Made by a program: the position numbers and the translations under genes. DNA of 64,000 nt from Pseudoalteromonas sp. MM1 (lineage in GTDB: Bacteria > Pseudomonadota > Gammaproteobacteria > Enterobacterales > Alteromonadaceae), in contig NZ_AP027923.1 in assembly GCF_030296835.1 (NCBI RefSeq), positions 310,001 through 374,000 on the forward strand. The letters are read 5' to 3'. The notes under the pieces were generated by a model, which was not told the origin of the DNA, ran no database searches, and saw only the letters and a program-made list of their open reading frames with translations. Positions 1 through 8,059 of the stretch are shown here, one piece after another; positions within the stretch are counted from its first letter, which is position 1, and each line of letters opens with the position of its first letter.

Positions 1-2
1 AT

Positions 3-1157
3 TTTTTATTAGAACACCAAATAGCGTTATTGCCCTTATTAGTGGTAATTGCGATAGAGGCTATATTCCAATTAGTGAGCGTATTTGCCTATCGAAATGT
101 AAGCCAAGCTCGCCCCGTTGGTATGTTGATGCAGCTCACTGCTGATGTCCTGTTTTTAACTATTTTGCTCTTTTTAAGTGGCGGCGCAACTAATGCGTTT
201 GTATCGCTATTATTGTTACCTATTATGATTGCAGCTGTAACACTACGTGAAAAAGGACTCGCTTATATCGCCGTGCTTGCTATTGCCGCTTATAGCTTTT
301 TGCTAATTAGGATGCCCGATCACAGTATGCATCAAATGAACATGAGCGGGCACTTTATAGGCATGTGGGTAAATTTTGTTTTAAGCGCAAGTGTAATCGC
401 CCTTGTTATTGGTGCTATGAGTAGAGCATTAAAAGAGCGCGAACGTACAATTGCTAAAGCTCGCGAGCAACAATTACGTAACGAGCAACTGGTAACCTTA
501 GATGGCGCCGCTGCACAAATAACCCATCAACTCGCTACACCCATCGCTAACTTACAATTACTATTTGAAGAGCTTTTAGAAGAGCAACCGAGTAACCCTG
601 TTGTTGTGCAAATGCAAACACCGCTCAGGCAATGTGCGTCGCAATTAAACGACTTTAGAAAGCTTTCTGCGCAGCTTCGTAATAAAAATACCAAAGAGCA
701 CACAACAGTTAGCCAATTGCAAACGCAAATTACCGACACACTATTACTGCAATACCCAGATCAGCACATTAATTGGTTAAGTGAGCCAATAGCAGCCACC
801 CTAAAAAGTGATGCAATGCTATTACCTGCCATACTTAATTTGCTACAAAATGCATGCATTGCTAATCAAAAAAATAACCAAAGCCAGTTAGAGTTAAGCT
901 GGCAGCAAAATAATCAACATAGTGAATGTGTATATCTGCTAATTCGTGATTTTGGCAGCGGTTTTAGCCAATCACAATTAGCAGAGCTTGGCGGGCAACT
1001 TATGCCTAGTAGCCAAGGTATGGGGCTTGCGGTATTGCTTTCTAATGTAACGTTTGAGCGCCTAAACGGCTCGCTTACTTTGTATAACCATGCGGGTGGC
1101 GGGGCGGTTGCTAAAGTAAAATTAGCCATAGCAAATAATGAGCAGTCACTTACATGA
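3..1157 (+). CDS. RegB/PrrB-type sensor histidine kinase (5' end outside window)
   Basis: The reading frame is open to the window edge, so the true start lies upstream; the first possible start inside is a TTG at 30, which I do not believe. Several membrane helices are followed by a cytoplasmic kinase. Nucleotides 180-200 encode GGATNAF, matching the GGxxNPF quinone/redox motif of RegB except for Ala in place of Pro. The phospho-acceptor His is at 525-527 in ITHQLATP. A Cys at 633-635 lies in the dimerisation region, where RegB has its redox-active Cys. N-box (LLQNAC), G1 (DFGSGF) and G2 (GMGLAVL) follow. The stop overlaps the next gene by 4 bp (ATGA). It probably senses respiratory redox state and phosphorylates the regulator at 1154; the family assignment is good, the signal is inferred. 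Confidence 0.88.
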   Translation, partial: FLLEHQIALLPLLVVIAIEAIFQLVSVFAYRNVSQARPVGMLMQLTADVLFLTILLFLSGGATNAFVSLLLLPIMIAAVTLREKGLAYIAVLAIAAYSFLLIRMPDHSMHQMNMSGHFIGMWVNFVLSASVIALVIGAMSRALKERERTIAKAREQQLRNEQLVTLDGAAAQITHQLATPIANLQLLFEELLEEQPSNPVVVQMQTPLRQCASQLNDFRKLSAQLRNKNTKEHTTVSQLQTQITDTLLLQYPDQHINWLSEPIAATLKSDAMLLPAILNLLQNACIANQKNNQSQLELSWQQNNQHSECVYLLIRDFGSGFSQSQLAELGGQLMPSSQGMGLAVLLSNVTFERLNGSLTLYNHAGGGAVAKVKLAIANNEQSLT

Positions 1158-1681
1158 AATTACTTATAATTGAAGACGATATAAACTTAGCCAGCACACT
1201 CGCTAGGCGTTTAACAAAACAAGGCTTTAGTTGTGAGGTTGCACACAACCAAAGTGATGCATTACTTAGTGCACGTAAACACTTACCCGATTTTATTTTG
1301 CTCGATATGAAATTGGGTGAAGATAACGGCCTTGCTTTAATTAAGCCCCTTCGCAGCTTATTAGCGCAGGCGCATATTGTATTACTAACCGGATTTGCAA
1401 GTATAGCCACCGCAGTAGAAGCCATGCGTTTGGGCGCTGACGACTACCTAACTAAACCCGTTGATATGGCCACATTATTAAAGGCGCTAAACAATGATTT
1501 AAATACGCAAAATGCGAGCTGTATTGCAACACCGGTTATGTCGCCAGAGCGTTTAGAGTGGGAGCACATTCAGCAAGTACTGCATAGTAATAATGGCAAT
1601 GTGTCGGCCACTGCGAGGCAGTTAAATATGCATAGGCGCACATTGCAGCGTAAGTTACAAAAAAAGCCGGTTCAGCAGTAA
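1154..1681 (+). CDS. RegA/PrrA/ActR-type response regulator
   Basis: This 175-residue protein has an N-terminal receiver with acidic pair E7-D8-D9, phospho-acceptor Asp51 (ILLDMKLG) and the conserved Lys in YLTKP. It ends with a short Fis-type helix-turn-helix (NVSATARQLNMHRRTLQRKL), which is the hallmark of the RegA/PrrA/ActR/RoxR family. These regulators control energy-generating and redox-related genes in response to the partner kinase. The start codon overlaps the kinase stop by 4 bp, indicating translational coupling. The length is slightly under the usual 180-190 residues, but all elements are present. Confidence 0.92.
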   Translation: MKLLIIEDDINLASTLARRLTKQGFSCEVAHNQSDALLSARKHLPDFILLDMKLGEDNGLALIKPLRSLLAQAHIVLLTGFASIATAVEAMRLGADDYLTKPVDMATLLKALNNDLNTQNASCIATPVMSPERLEWEHIQQVLHSNNGNVSATARQLNMHRRTLQRKLQKKPVQQ

Positions 1682-1698
1682 CCGCTTAGGGGTATAAA

Positions 1699-2121
1699 AT
1701 GAGTGATGATGCGGCTTTATTAATGCGTAATCAAAAAATTATATTATTCGATGCGCAGTGTAAATTATGTAGTGCGTGGTGTAATTTTATAATTAGTAAC
1801 GATGCCAATGTCATTTTTAAACTATGCAGCGTGCAATCTCCAAAAGGTGCACTGCTATTAACTCACTTTGGTTTTTCAACCACGCAATACGCCTCAATGG
1901 TTTACCTACAAAACGGCAAAGCGTACACGCAAAATCATGCTTTTTTTGAAGTAGTAAAGCAGCTAGGTTACCCTTATAAATTGGCCACTGTATTTAGTGT
2001 TTTACCTAATACCTTTAATAATTGGCTGTACGATAAAATTGCTTTAAACCGCTATACCTTATTTGGCAAGTACAACTATTGCAGAATACCCAACTCAGAT
2101 GATGCAAAACATTATTTATAA
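1699..2121 (+). CDS. DCC-family (DUF393) thiol-disulfide oxidoreductase-like protein
   Basis: A 140-residue protein with the DCC signature near its N-terminus: LFDAQCKLCSAWC, with Cys21, Cys24 and Cys28. DUF393/YuxK-like proteins have a thioredoxin-related fold and are annotated as predicted thiol-disulfide oxidoreductases; no specific substrate is known. It starts 17 bp after the response regulator stop and may be co-transcribed, which would fit a redox theme with the kinase/regulator pair. An internal ATG (residue 9) just before the conserved domain is an alternative start. Confidence 0.8.
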   Translation: MSDDAALLMRNQKIILFDAQCKLCSAWCNFIISNDANVIFKLCSVQSPKGALLLTHFGFSTTQYASMVYLQNGKAYTQNHAFFEVVKQLGYPYKLATVFSVLPNTFNNWLYDKIALNRYTLFGKYNYCRIPNSDDAKHYL

Positions 2122-2211
2122 ACTAGTCGTTCACACATTGCAGTATAAGTAGATGCTAGGTTTAGGTGGCTGTGCTAAAATCGCCGCGTTTTAAATTATC
2201 AGGGCTTTGAA

Positions 2212-2490
2212 ATGGCAAGTACAGCGCACGCACTCCACATATTGGTTAAACACAAAGAAATAGCAGAAGACATTATTAAGCAATTAGGTAAAGGTGCCAA
2301 GTTTCAAACCTTAGCTAAAAAATACTCGTCGTGCCCATCAGGTAAAAAAGGCGGTGACCTTGGCGAATTTAGACGCGGGCAAATGGTTCCGCAGTTTGAC
2401 AAAATAGCTTTTAATGGCGCTATTCTAGAGCCGCATTTAGTTAAAACTAAATTTGGCTGGCATGTTATTAAAGTACTTTATCGTACTTAA
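2212..2490 (+). CDS. ppiC: Peptidyl-prolyl cis-trans isomerase C (parvulin)
   Basis: A 92-residue single-domain parvulin, almost the same length as E. coli PpiC (93 residues). It has the standard parvulin core: [10 protein letters not shown] at the start, the [13 protein letters not shown] segment, [17 protein letters not shown], and the terminal [10 protein letters not shown]. There is no signal peptide, so it should act in the cytoplasm on prolyl bonds of proteins. A clear hairpin terminator follows. Confidence 0.93.
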   Translation: MASTAHALHILVKHKEIAEDIIKQLGKGAKFQTLAKKYSSCPSGKKGGDLGEFRRGQMVPQFDKIAFNGAILEPHLVKTKFGWHVIKVLYRT

Positions 2491-2512
2491 TAAGCTTGCT
2501 GACATTGACTAA

Positions 2513-2535
2513 AAAGGCTGCACACTGCAGCCTTT
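2513..2535. terminator. Bidirectional terminator between ppiC and the TonB-domain lipoprotein gene
   Basis: A perfect 10-bp stem (AAAGGCTGCA / TGCAGCCTTT) with a 3-nt loop lies between two convergent genes. A/T runs inside the arms make it usable from both sides. Confidence 0.8.
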
Positions 2536-2557
2536 AAGATATAACCTTACCCGATTA

Positions 2558-2902
2558 TTAATTATCCAAATTAAACTCAATTGTGATTTCTAAGTTTTTA
2601 TCAGGTACAGCAACACCATTAACAACTTTAGGTGAGTATTGCCATTTAGATAGGGCACGTTTGGCTTCGCTATTAAACACTTGCTCAGGTTTAGCGTTAA
2701 TAACTTTAATATTATTTGGGCGCCCATAACTATCTACATCATAAGACATGGTAACAAAACCTTCTGTTTTGTTACGTACCTCTGCAACAGGGTATTTAGG
2801 GGGAACTGTTGATTTTACTGTTGCGGTAGGACTGTCTTGAAGTGGAGTTGTAGTACAGCCAGTAATGATTAGAGCGGCAATGATAGACAGTAAGTATTTC
2901 AT
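2558..2902 (-). CDS. Small lipoprotein with TonB C-terminal-like domain
   Basis: A 114-residue protein with a lipoprotein signal (LIITGC, Cys16). The rest resembles a TonB C-terminal domain: PPKYPVAEVRNKTEGFVTMSYDVDSYG, then SEAKRALSKWQYSPKV. There is no N-terminal transmembrane anchor or proline-rich spacer of a true TonB, so it is not expected to energise receptors in the usual way. Such free-standing TonB-domain lipoproteins occur in Alteromonadales with unknown role. SD-like AAAGGAATT precedes the start. Confidence 0.75.
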   Translation of the reverse strand: MKYLLSIIAALIITGCTTTPLQDSPTATVKSTVPPKYPVAEVRNKTEGFVTMSYDVDSYGRPNNIKVINAKPEQVFNSEAKRALSKWQYSPKVVNGVAVPDKNLEITIEFNLDN

Positions 2903-3008
2903 TTTAATTCCTTTTATTATTTAGTTAGTCCCCTTTTTTATACTAAAAGACCAGTCATGTAAAATAATCCGCTTAGTTATCAAGCTCAATATTTAACCTG
3001 AGTTAAGG

Positions 3009-3740
3009 TTATTTAATAAACATCCAGATACCCGCAGCAATCATAAACAGGTTTTCGGTCAGAGAGACAAACCCCAGCGGTACATTACTATCTCCGCCAA
3101 CACAGGCACATTTAAGCTCTCGTTTGTCTATGTAAACAGCCTTAATGACCGATACGGCGCCAACACCCCCAATAAATAAAGAAATTGGTGCAACAATATA
3201 AGCTGAAAGCCCTGCAATCATGCCAATACTTACAAATGCTTCTAAAAATGGATACACATAAGCATATCTCACTACTTTCATCGCAAATAAGTCATAGGTT
3301 ATAAAAGAATTACTAAAGCTGTATAAGTCGCGTAATTTTTGAATAGCCAGTACGCCCATTGTTAACGCGACAAACAGCATAATTGTATGCATAGAAAAAA
3401 GTGCAAAGCCAGTCGAGTAGCTAAATGCAAAGGCAAGCAATAAGGTAACAGCAAAAATAGCCGTTACGGGAGTGTAAGTAGTGCCCTGTTGACCAGGCTC
3501 CGATTTATTAAAGTAAGCTCGCAGGTCGTCATACCCGCCAATGCGTTCGTTATCGATAAATGTTTGTGGTGTGGTATCAACATTGTGCTTTTGTTGAAAT
3601 GCATCGGTTTCTTCGCGCGAAGTCAGCGGCTTATCATCTACCTTATAGCCTTTTCGCTTAAGTAAATCTTTTGATTTGAGTCCAAATGGGCAAATATGCT
3701 CATTAGTTACCATTCTGTATAATGTTGCTGACTTAGCCAT
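3009..3740 (-). CDS. Glutaredoxin domain fused to a MauE/DoxX-like membrane domain
   Basis: A 243-residue protein in two parts. Residues 1-80 form a glutaredoxin-like domain with a single-cysteine active site (ICPFG, Cys17; the usual second Cys is Gly) and the cis-Pro segment TTPQTF, then IGGYDDL. Residues 90-243 contain four predicted membrane helices, and a CACVGG motif before the last helix resembles the cysteine motif of MauE-type redox membrane proteins. The protein probably carries thiol redox chemistry at the inner membrane. The partner is unknown. An SD-like AAGGAGCAAGC precedes the ATG. Confidence 0.8.
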   Translation of the reverse strand: MAKSATLYRMVTNEHICPFGLKSKDLLKRKGYKVDDKPLTSREETDAFQQKHNVDTTPQTFIDNERIGGYDDLRAYFNKSEPGQQGTTYTPVTAIFAVTLLLAFAFSYSTGFALFSMHTIMLFVALTMGVLAIQKLRDLYSFSNSFITYDLFAMKVVRYAYVYPFLEAFVSIGMIAGLSAYIVAPISLFIGGVGAVSVIKAVYIDKRELKCACVGGDSNVPLGFVSLTENLFMIAAGIWMFIK

Positions 3741-4074
3741 GCTTGCTCCTTATGCGTATTTAGTTACTCGTTAGCCCTTAAGTTATAGTGAGTGAATGGC
3801 GGTATGAAAGAAGTTAATGGCACCTTGTAATATTTACGTGGCATTTGAAATAAAATAGCGCGCAGCACACTCATTAAGAACACAAAATAGACAATGCACG
3901 TATAGTGCCAGCACTTTTATAAAAGCGCAGAAGGTGAAGTTTGAGTAGCAGAGGGTTTTTGTTAAAAGCTTATAGAAATATCGGCTCACGTAGACAGCAA
4001 AGTCACGCTGCACCTTTAAAACCGTATAAGACTGCATTGCGCAGCCTTATATATGTTAAACAGCAGCTTACTCG
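3741..4074. other. Intergenic region, no supported gene
   Basis: This 334-bp gap lies between two minus-strand genes. A 67-codon open frame on the minus strand (3834-4037) has no ribosome binding site, is rich in Cys/Tyr/Phe without any domain pattern and looks like chance. I see no convincing hairpin terminator. It should hold the promoter of the glutaredoxin-MauE gene's upstream side and the downstream end of nothing recognisable. Confidence 0.4.
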
Positions 4075-4734
4075 CTAAGCGTCTTGCTTAGCCTCTTCTT
4101 CACTAATTTGTTTTAGTGCTTGAATAAACGAATCGCTTGGTTGTCCGCCACTAATTGCATATTTATCGTTGATAATAAATGTAGGTACCGAGGTAATACC
4201 CATTTGCTTAAAGCGATCTTGCTCTTGGCGCACTGTTTGTACGTATTTATCTGAGTGTAAAATACTGCGGGCCTCTTCTTTATCAAGGCCAACACTTGCG
4301 ACTACATCAAGCAGAGCGTCTTCTTGATTTAAGTATTTTAAATCGGTGAAGTGGGCTTCAAAAAAGGCGAGTTTTAACTGCGTTTGTTTGCCTTGTTCGC
4401 GTGCCCATGTAAGTAGGCGGTGCAAGTCAAAGCTGTTGATCATGATGCGTTTGCCATCAAAATTAAACGTAAAGCCAGCACGCTTTCCTGCTTCGAACAT
4501 GTTTTTACGATTTTCATCACCTTGCTCTTCAGTCAGGTTGTACTTTTGCATTAAGTGTTCGTTTAAATCTTGACCTTCAAGTGGCATGTCAGGGTTTAAC
4601 TCAAAAGGATGCCACGTAATATCTGCACTCATTTCGTCTTTAAGTTGGCCAAGCGCTGTCTCAAGGTTTTTATAACCTACTACGCACCATGGGCACATTA
4701 CGTCTGACACGATATCAATTTTAAAGTTTTTCAT
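4075..4734 (-). CDS. DsbA-family oxidoreductase, FrnE-like
   Basis: A 219-residue FrnE/2-hydroxychromene-2-carboxylate-isomerase-like DsbA fold. The active site CPWC is at residues 14-17 and the cis-Pro loop is GITSVPTFII; helical insert between them. No signal peptide, so it is cytoplasmic. I place the start at the ATG at 4734 because AAAAGG lies 6 nt upstream; an in-frame frame extends further up to 4797, but that start lacks an SD and adds residues outside the family. Its likely role is thiol-disulfide exchange in the cytoplasm; the substrate is unknown. Confidence 0.88.
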   Translation of the reverse strand: MKNFKIDIVSDVMCPWCVVGYKNLETALGQLKDEMSADITWHPFELNPDMPLEGQDLNEHLMQKYNLTEEQGDENRKNMFEAGKRAGFTFNFDGKRIMINSFDLHRLLTWAREQGKQTQLKLAFFEAHFTDLKYLNQEDALLDVVASVGLDKEEARSILHSDKYVQTVRQEQDRFKQMGITSVPTFIINDKYAISGGQPSDSFIQALKQISEEEAKQDA

Positions 4735-4809
4735 ATTCATCCTTTTGCGGATTGCTTTGGTATAACAGGTATATTGGGATGAAGTATGCTTTATCAATCC
4801 TCAAACTAA

Positions 4810-4834
4810 AAAGAGCAGCTGATGGCTGCTCTTT
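4810..4834 (-). terminator. Terminator of the M24 peptidase gene
   Basis: A 10-bp perfect stem (AAAGAGCAGC / GCTGCTCTTT) with a 5-nt loop sits 10 bp after the stop at 4844. On the minus strand it is followed by a T-rich stretch. Confidence 0.8.
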
Positions 4835-4843
4835 ATAAAGGGT

Positions 4844-6064
4844 TTAAGCGTTAAGCCCAAACGGGTCGTCAATACTATAACTTGGTTGTGTAAACCAATG
4901 CGGGCCGTTGTCGGTCATATAAAAATGATCTTCTAAACGTACGCCAAATTCATCGGGTATAACTAGCATTGGCTCGTTACTAAAACACATGCCAGGTGCA
5001 AGTGGGGTTTTGTCTCCACCGACTAGATAAGGCCACTCGTGAATATCTAAGCCAATTCCATGGCCCGTACGATGCGGGCAGCCGGGTGTTTGATACTGTG
5101 GCCCCAATCCTTGAGCCGCTAAATAGTGACGAGCGCCTGCGTCAACATCTTCGCAGGTGGCACCAATGTTAGCGGCGTTAAATGCGGCTATTTGCGCTGC
5201 TTTTTCATGTTCCCAAAACATCCGTTGGCGCGGTGTTGGCTCACCAAATACATACGTGCGGGTTATGTCTGATAGGTAATCGTGTACTTTACAGCCGGTA
5301 TCTATTAATACCATATCGCCTTTTTTAAGTACTTGTGCATCTTTAACACCGTGCGGGAATGACGTTGCCACACCAAATAAAACAATACAAAAATAGTTAC
5401 CTGGTGCACCTACTTTTTGATGCGCTTGTTTAATAAAGGCCTCTACTTCTGTGGTGGTGATGCCTTCGTAAAGCATGCTAGCAGTTGCTTGGTGTACAGC
5501 TAAGGTCATATTCATTGCGCATTGCATAAGCGCTAATTCGTTTACCGACTTATGCATGCGGCAATGTGCAGTAACGCTTTGTGCATTGATTAGATTAAAG
5601 CCTTTTTGCGCTTTGTTAATACCGTCAAATATAAAAAACTGCGCACTTTCATCAATGCCTATAGTGGCGGTGTCGCTTACGTTAAGCTGCTTTAATACAT
5701 TTACAAAAAGCGAGTAGGGGCTCTCGTGCTCTTGCCAACCATGAATTGGGCCTTCAATCACTTTAAAGCCATTTAGGGTGCCAATTTCAAAATAAGGCGC
5801 TATGTATTGTACTTCACCAACCGCAGGCAGTATTGCGCCAACCATGCGCTCGCTTGCATACCATTTCATACCTGTAAAGTAGGTGAGGTTTGACCCTGCG
5901 TTTAAATAAATGGCATCTATATTATTGGCCGTCATATAAGCTTGCGCTTTTGCTATTCGCTCAATATGTTCATCAGCTTGAATAGGCTGTACCGAATGGG
6001 TCATGTTACTTAAACTGGCTAGCGCTTGCTCTGGGGTATTGATACCCACACCGATTGTGCTCAT
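4844..6064 (-). CDS. M24-family Xaa-Pro peptidase (creatinase/prolidase-like)
   Basis: A 406-residue pita-bread metallopeptidase. Residues 30-165 form the creatinase N-terminal domain and 175-400 the catalytic domain. All five dinuclear metal ligands of the family are visible: Asp255 (LIDTG), Asp266 (SDITRTY), His335 (HRTGHGIG), Glu364 (SNEPML) and Glu378 (VRLEDHF). It should cleave dipeptides or peptides with proline in the second position, in the cytoplasm. SD-like AAGGAG precedes the ATG. Whether it is an aminopeptidase or a dipeptidase cannot be told from sequence. Confidence 0.9.
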   Translation of the reverse strand: MSTIGVGINTPEQALASLSNMTHSVQPIQADEHIERIAKAQAYMTANNIDAIYLNAGSNLTYFTGMKWYASERMVGAILPAVGEVQYIAPYFEIGTLNGFKVIEGPIHGWQEHESPYSLFVNVLKQLNVSDTATIGIDESAQFFIFDGINKAQKGFNLINAQSVTAHCRMHKSVNELALMQCAMNMTLAVHQATASMLYEGITTTEVEAFIKQAHQKVGAPGNYFCIVLFGVATSFPHGVKDAQVLKKGDMVLIDTGCKVHDYLSDITRTYVFGEPTPRQRMFWEHEKAAQIAAFNAANIGATCEDVDAGARHYLAAQGLGPQYQTPGCPHRTGHGIGLDIHEWPYLVGGDKTPLAPGMCFSNEPMLVIPDEFGVRLEDHFYMTDNGPHWFTQPSYSIDDPFGLNA

Positions 6065-6203
6065 AGGCTTCTCCTTAGATTTTTTACAGTGTGAATAATG
6101 TATTTTTTAAATTCAATGTTATGCGACCAGCCGCATTTATAAGTGTGGCTGGTCTAAATAAAATCTATGTAGTGAAATGATGGGCGTAAATGCCCATTTG
6201 TAG

Positions 6204-6812
6204 CTATTTTTTTGCGTACGCAAGGCGGGTTAATTTATTACTGGTGTGGTAGCTATCTAGCCCAGTTACAGCGACTGTTTCTATTGCTTGTAAGTCTAAA
6301 AAGCCATCGCTTTGCAAGGCTACTTCGTCTAAATATACGTCGGTAATTTCACCGATTACAAGCTCGGTTCCATTTACTGCTAAATGTTGATGCTCAACGT
6401 AATTTACCGCGTATTTTAATCTCGACTCTTTGACAAAAGGCGCTGTAAAGTTGTTTAGGTACTCAGGCGTTAAACCTGTCGCGTCAAATTCTGACTCGCC
6501 TTTATCGTAGCGGGCTGAGGTTTGATGAGCTTGCTTATAAATAGCTTTATTGACCTGGTTAATGGTGTAACTACCCGTTTCTATGATGTTTTCAAACGTA
6601 TGGCGGGGCACGCTGTTAGGGCGCATGATCATACCAACTAATGGCGGGTGAGCACCTAAATGTATCACAGAGCTAACAATAGCTACGTTTGTATTGCCTT
6701 GTTTGTCTTGCGTGCCAATTAAGTTGGCACTTTTAAAGCCCGAAAGCGAATTAATTAAATGAGTACGCGTGTGTTTTTCAAGCGCGTTTATACGCTCTTT
6801 AGTAAAATGCAT
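6204..6812 (-). CDS. Flavin reductase-like (FMN split-barrel) protein
   Basis: A 202-residue member of the DIM6/NTAB flavin reductase-like family. Recognisable segments are SGFKSANLIGTQDKQGNTNVA, the flavin-binding region HPPLVGMIMRPNSVPRHTF, and SYTINQVN. It likely binds FMN non-covalently and reduces flavin or serves a partner enzyme. It starts only 9 bp after the short-chain dehydrogenase gene and is the last gene of a three-gene minus-strand operon (7939 to 6204). Confidence 0.85.
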   Translation of the reverse strand: MHFTKERINALEKHTRTHLINSLSGFKSANLIGTQDKQGNTNVAIVSSVIHLGAHPPLVGMIMRPNSVPRHTFENIIETGSYTINQVNKAIYKQAHQTSARYDKGESEFDATGLTPEYLNNFTAPFVKESRLKYAVNYVEHQHLAVNGTELVIGEITDVYLDEVALQSDGFLDLQAIETVAVTGLDSYHTSNKLTRLAYAKK

Positions 6813-6821
6813 TAAAAATCC

Positions 6822-7544
6822 TTACCACGGTATGGTGTTGCCTTGCCAATCTAAATAGGCGGGCTCACCGTTAAGTTCTAAATGAGGGTTATTAAACGTG
6901 AGTGTAAAAAGCTGTTTAGCTACAAATTCAGTGCTAAATAGCTTTCCCGCAGGTACGTTTTTTTGAAATGGTTTTGAAAGCGCTGTATCGGTAGTCCCCG
7001 GATGAAATAACACCAGTTTGGTATTTTTAGCTCTGCGTGCAAGCTCTATCGCTGCGGTTTTAAATAGCATGTTAAGTGCAGACTTTGAGGCGCGATACGT
7101 ATACCAACCGCCTAATTTATTATCGTTAATACTACCCACTCGGGCACTCAGTGCAGTAATAGTGCACTGCGTTTTATGTGTTAAAAGCGGCAAAATGCTC
7201 TGTAAGCACAGCAGAGGAGTGAGTGTGTTAGCGTTAAATAATTCGTTAAAGTAATCGGCGTTTAAATCTTCTAGCTTTTTTTCTGGCATGTGGGTTTTGT
7301 TGTGCAGTGCGCCATTAAACATAACAACTTGTTGGATATCGGCATTTTGATCTTTTAAGTACATTGTTACTTTGGCTAAGCTTTGAGCTGTGTAATCGCT
7401 CTTTAGGTAAACAATGTTACTATTGGTTTCTGCATTTTTTGAGCTGACACAAATGACTTGTACTGTGGGAGCATTAATTTGTAAGTGTTCAATATAAGCT
7501 TGTGCTATTGCGCTGCTGGCACCAAATAAAACAATTGTTTTCAT
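6822..7544 (-). CDS. Short-chain dehydrogenase/reductase (C-factor-like)
   Basis: A 240-residue SDR. Cofactor motif GASSAIA is at residues 8-14, the NG(A) motif follows strand 4 (MFNGALHN), a Ser lies in ITALSARVGS, and the catalytic Tyr-Lys pair is in YRASK. The HPGTTDTALSKPF segment after strand 6 is typical of CsgA-like SDRs. The glycine pattern is G-x-S-S-x-I, a common variant of GxxxGxG. It overlaps the upstream DCC gene by 4 bp and is followed after 9 bp by the flavin reductase, so all three are one operon. Substrate unknown. Confidence 0.87.
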   Translation of the reverse strand: MKTIVLFGASSAIAQAYIEHLQINAPTVQVICVSSKNAETNSNIVYLKSDYTAQSLAKVTMYLKDQNADIQQVVMFNGALHNKTHMPEKKLEDLNADYFNELFNANTLTPLLCLQSILPLLTHKTQCTITALSARVGSINDNKLGGWYTYRASKSALNMLFKTAAIELARRAKNTKLVLFHPGTTDTALSKPFQKNVPAGKLFSTEFVAKQLFTLTFNNPHLELNGEPAYLDWQGNTIPW

Positions 7545-7939
7545 TGCTTATCCCTAGGTTTTAAAGTGCACTGGCCGCTTGAACACTGAGCGCTTGGCAT
7601 TAACAACTGACTAATTTTTTGCCTGTGTTTTGCAAAAAATAAATAGGCGACGTCAGCGAAATAGCGAATTATTGGCAAGCGAAAAATTTTCAACCAGCGG
7701 TATTTTCCAACGGTTTTCCATGCTTGGTAAGTTACATCTAACCCGTAAATCATCTCACCACTTGGCAATTGGCCATGTAAAATTGCCATTGCCTTGTTTT
7801 TGTTAACACCAGGGTAACGTGCGCTAAAATCACTGCTATTAAGGTCTTCAAGAGTAATTTTATGTTTAGTATCAGCATCTTTGAGGTGCTGCATTTCAGT
7901 GTTGCACAGTGGACAGTTAGCATCGTAAAAAATGATCAT
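7541..7939 (-). CDS. DCC-family (DUF393) thiol-disulfide oxidoreductase-like protein
   Basis: A 132-residue DUF393 protein with the canonical FYDANCPLC motif (Cys9, Cys12) at the very N-terminus and a mid-protein GLDVTYQAW region that is conserved in the family. The C-terminal tail adds two further cysteines (CSSGQC). It is the first gene of the DCC-SDR-flavin reductase operon and overlaps the SDR start by 4 bp. It is a second DCC paralogue in the window (the other starts at 1699). Confidence 0.85.
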   Translation of the reverse strand: MIIFYDANCPLCNTEMQHLKDADTKHKITLEDLNSSDFSARYPGVNKNKAMAILHGQLPSGEMIYGLDVTYQAWKTVGKYRWLKIFRLPIIRYFADVAYLFFAKHRQKISQLLMPSAQCSSGQCTLKPRDKQ

Positions 7940-8059
7940 AAAAACCGTTTTCTAATAATTTACATATAGCTAATTACGATTCACCATTGCAAATGGATCT
8001 ATTAAATCTGCGCGCATGATGATATTAATAGCACTCCATGAAACAAAGGAGACTGAGAA

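Noticed and set aside
3834..4037. 67-codon open frame on the minus strand
   Set aside because: No ribosome binding site, no recognisable motif, and composition unlike the neighbouring genes; it looks like chance in an intergenic region.
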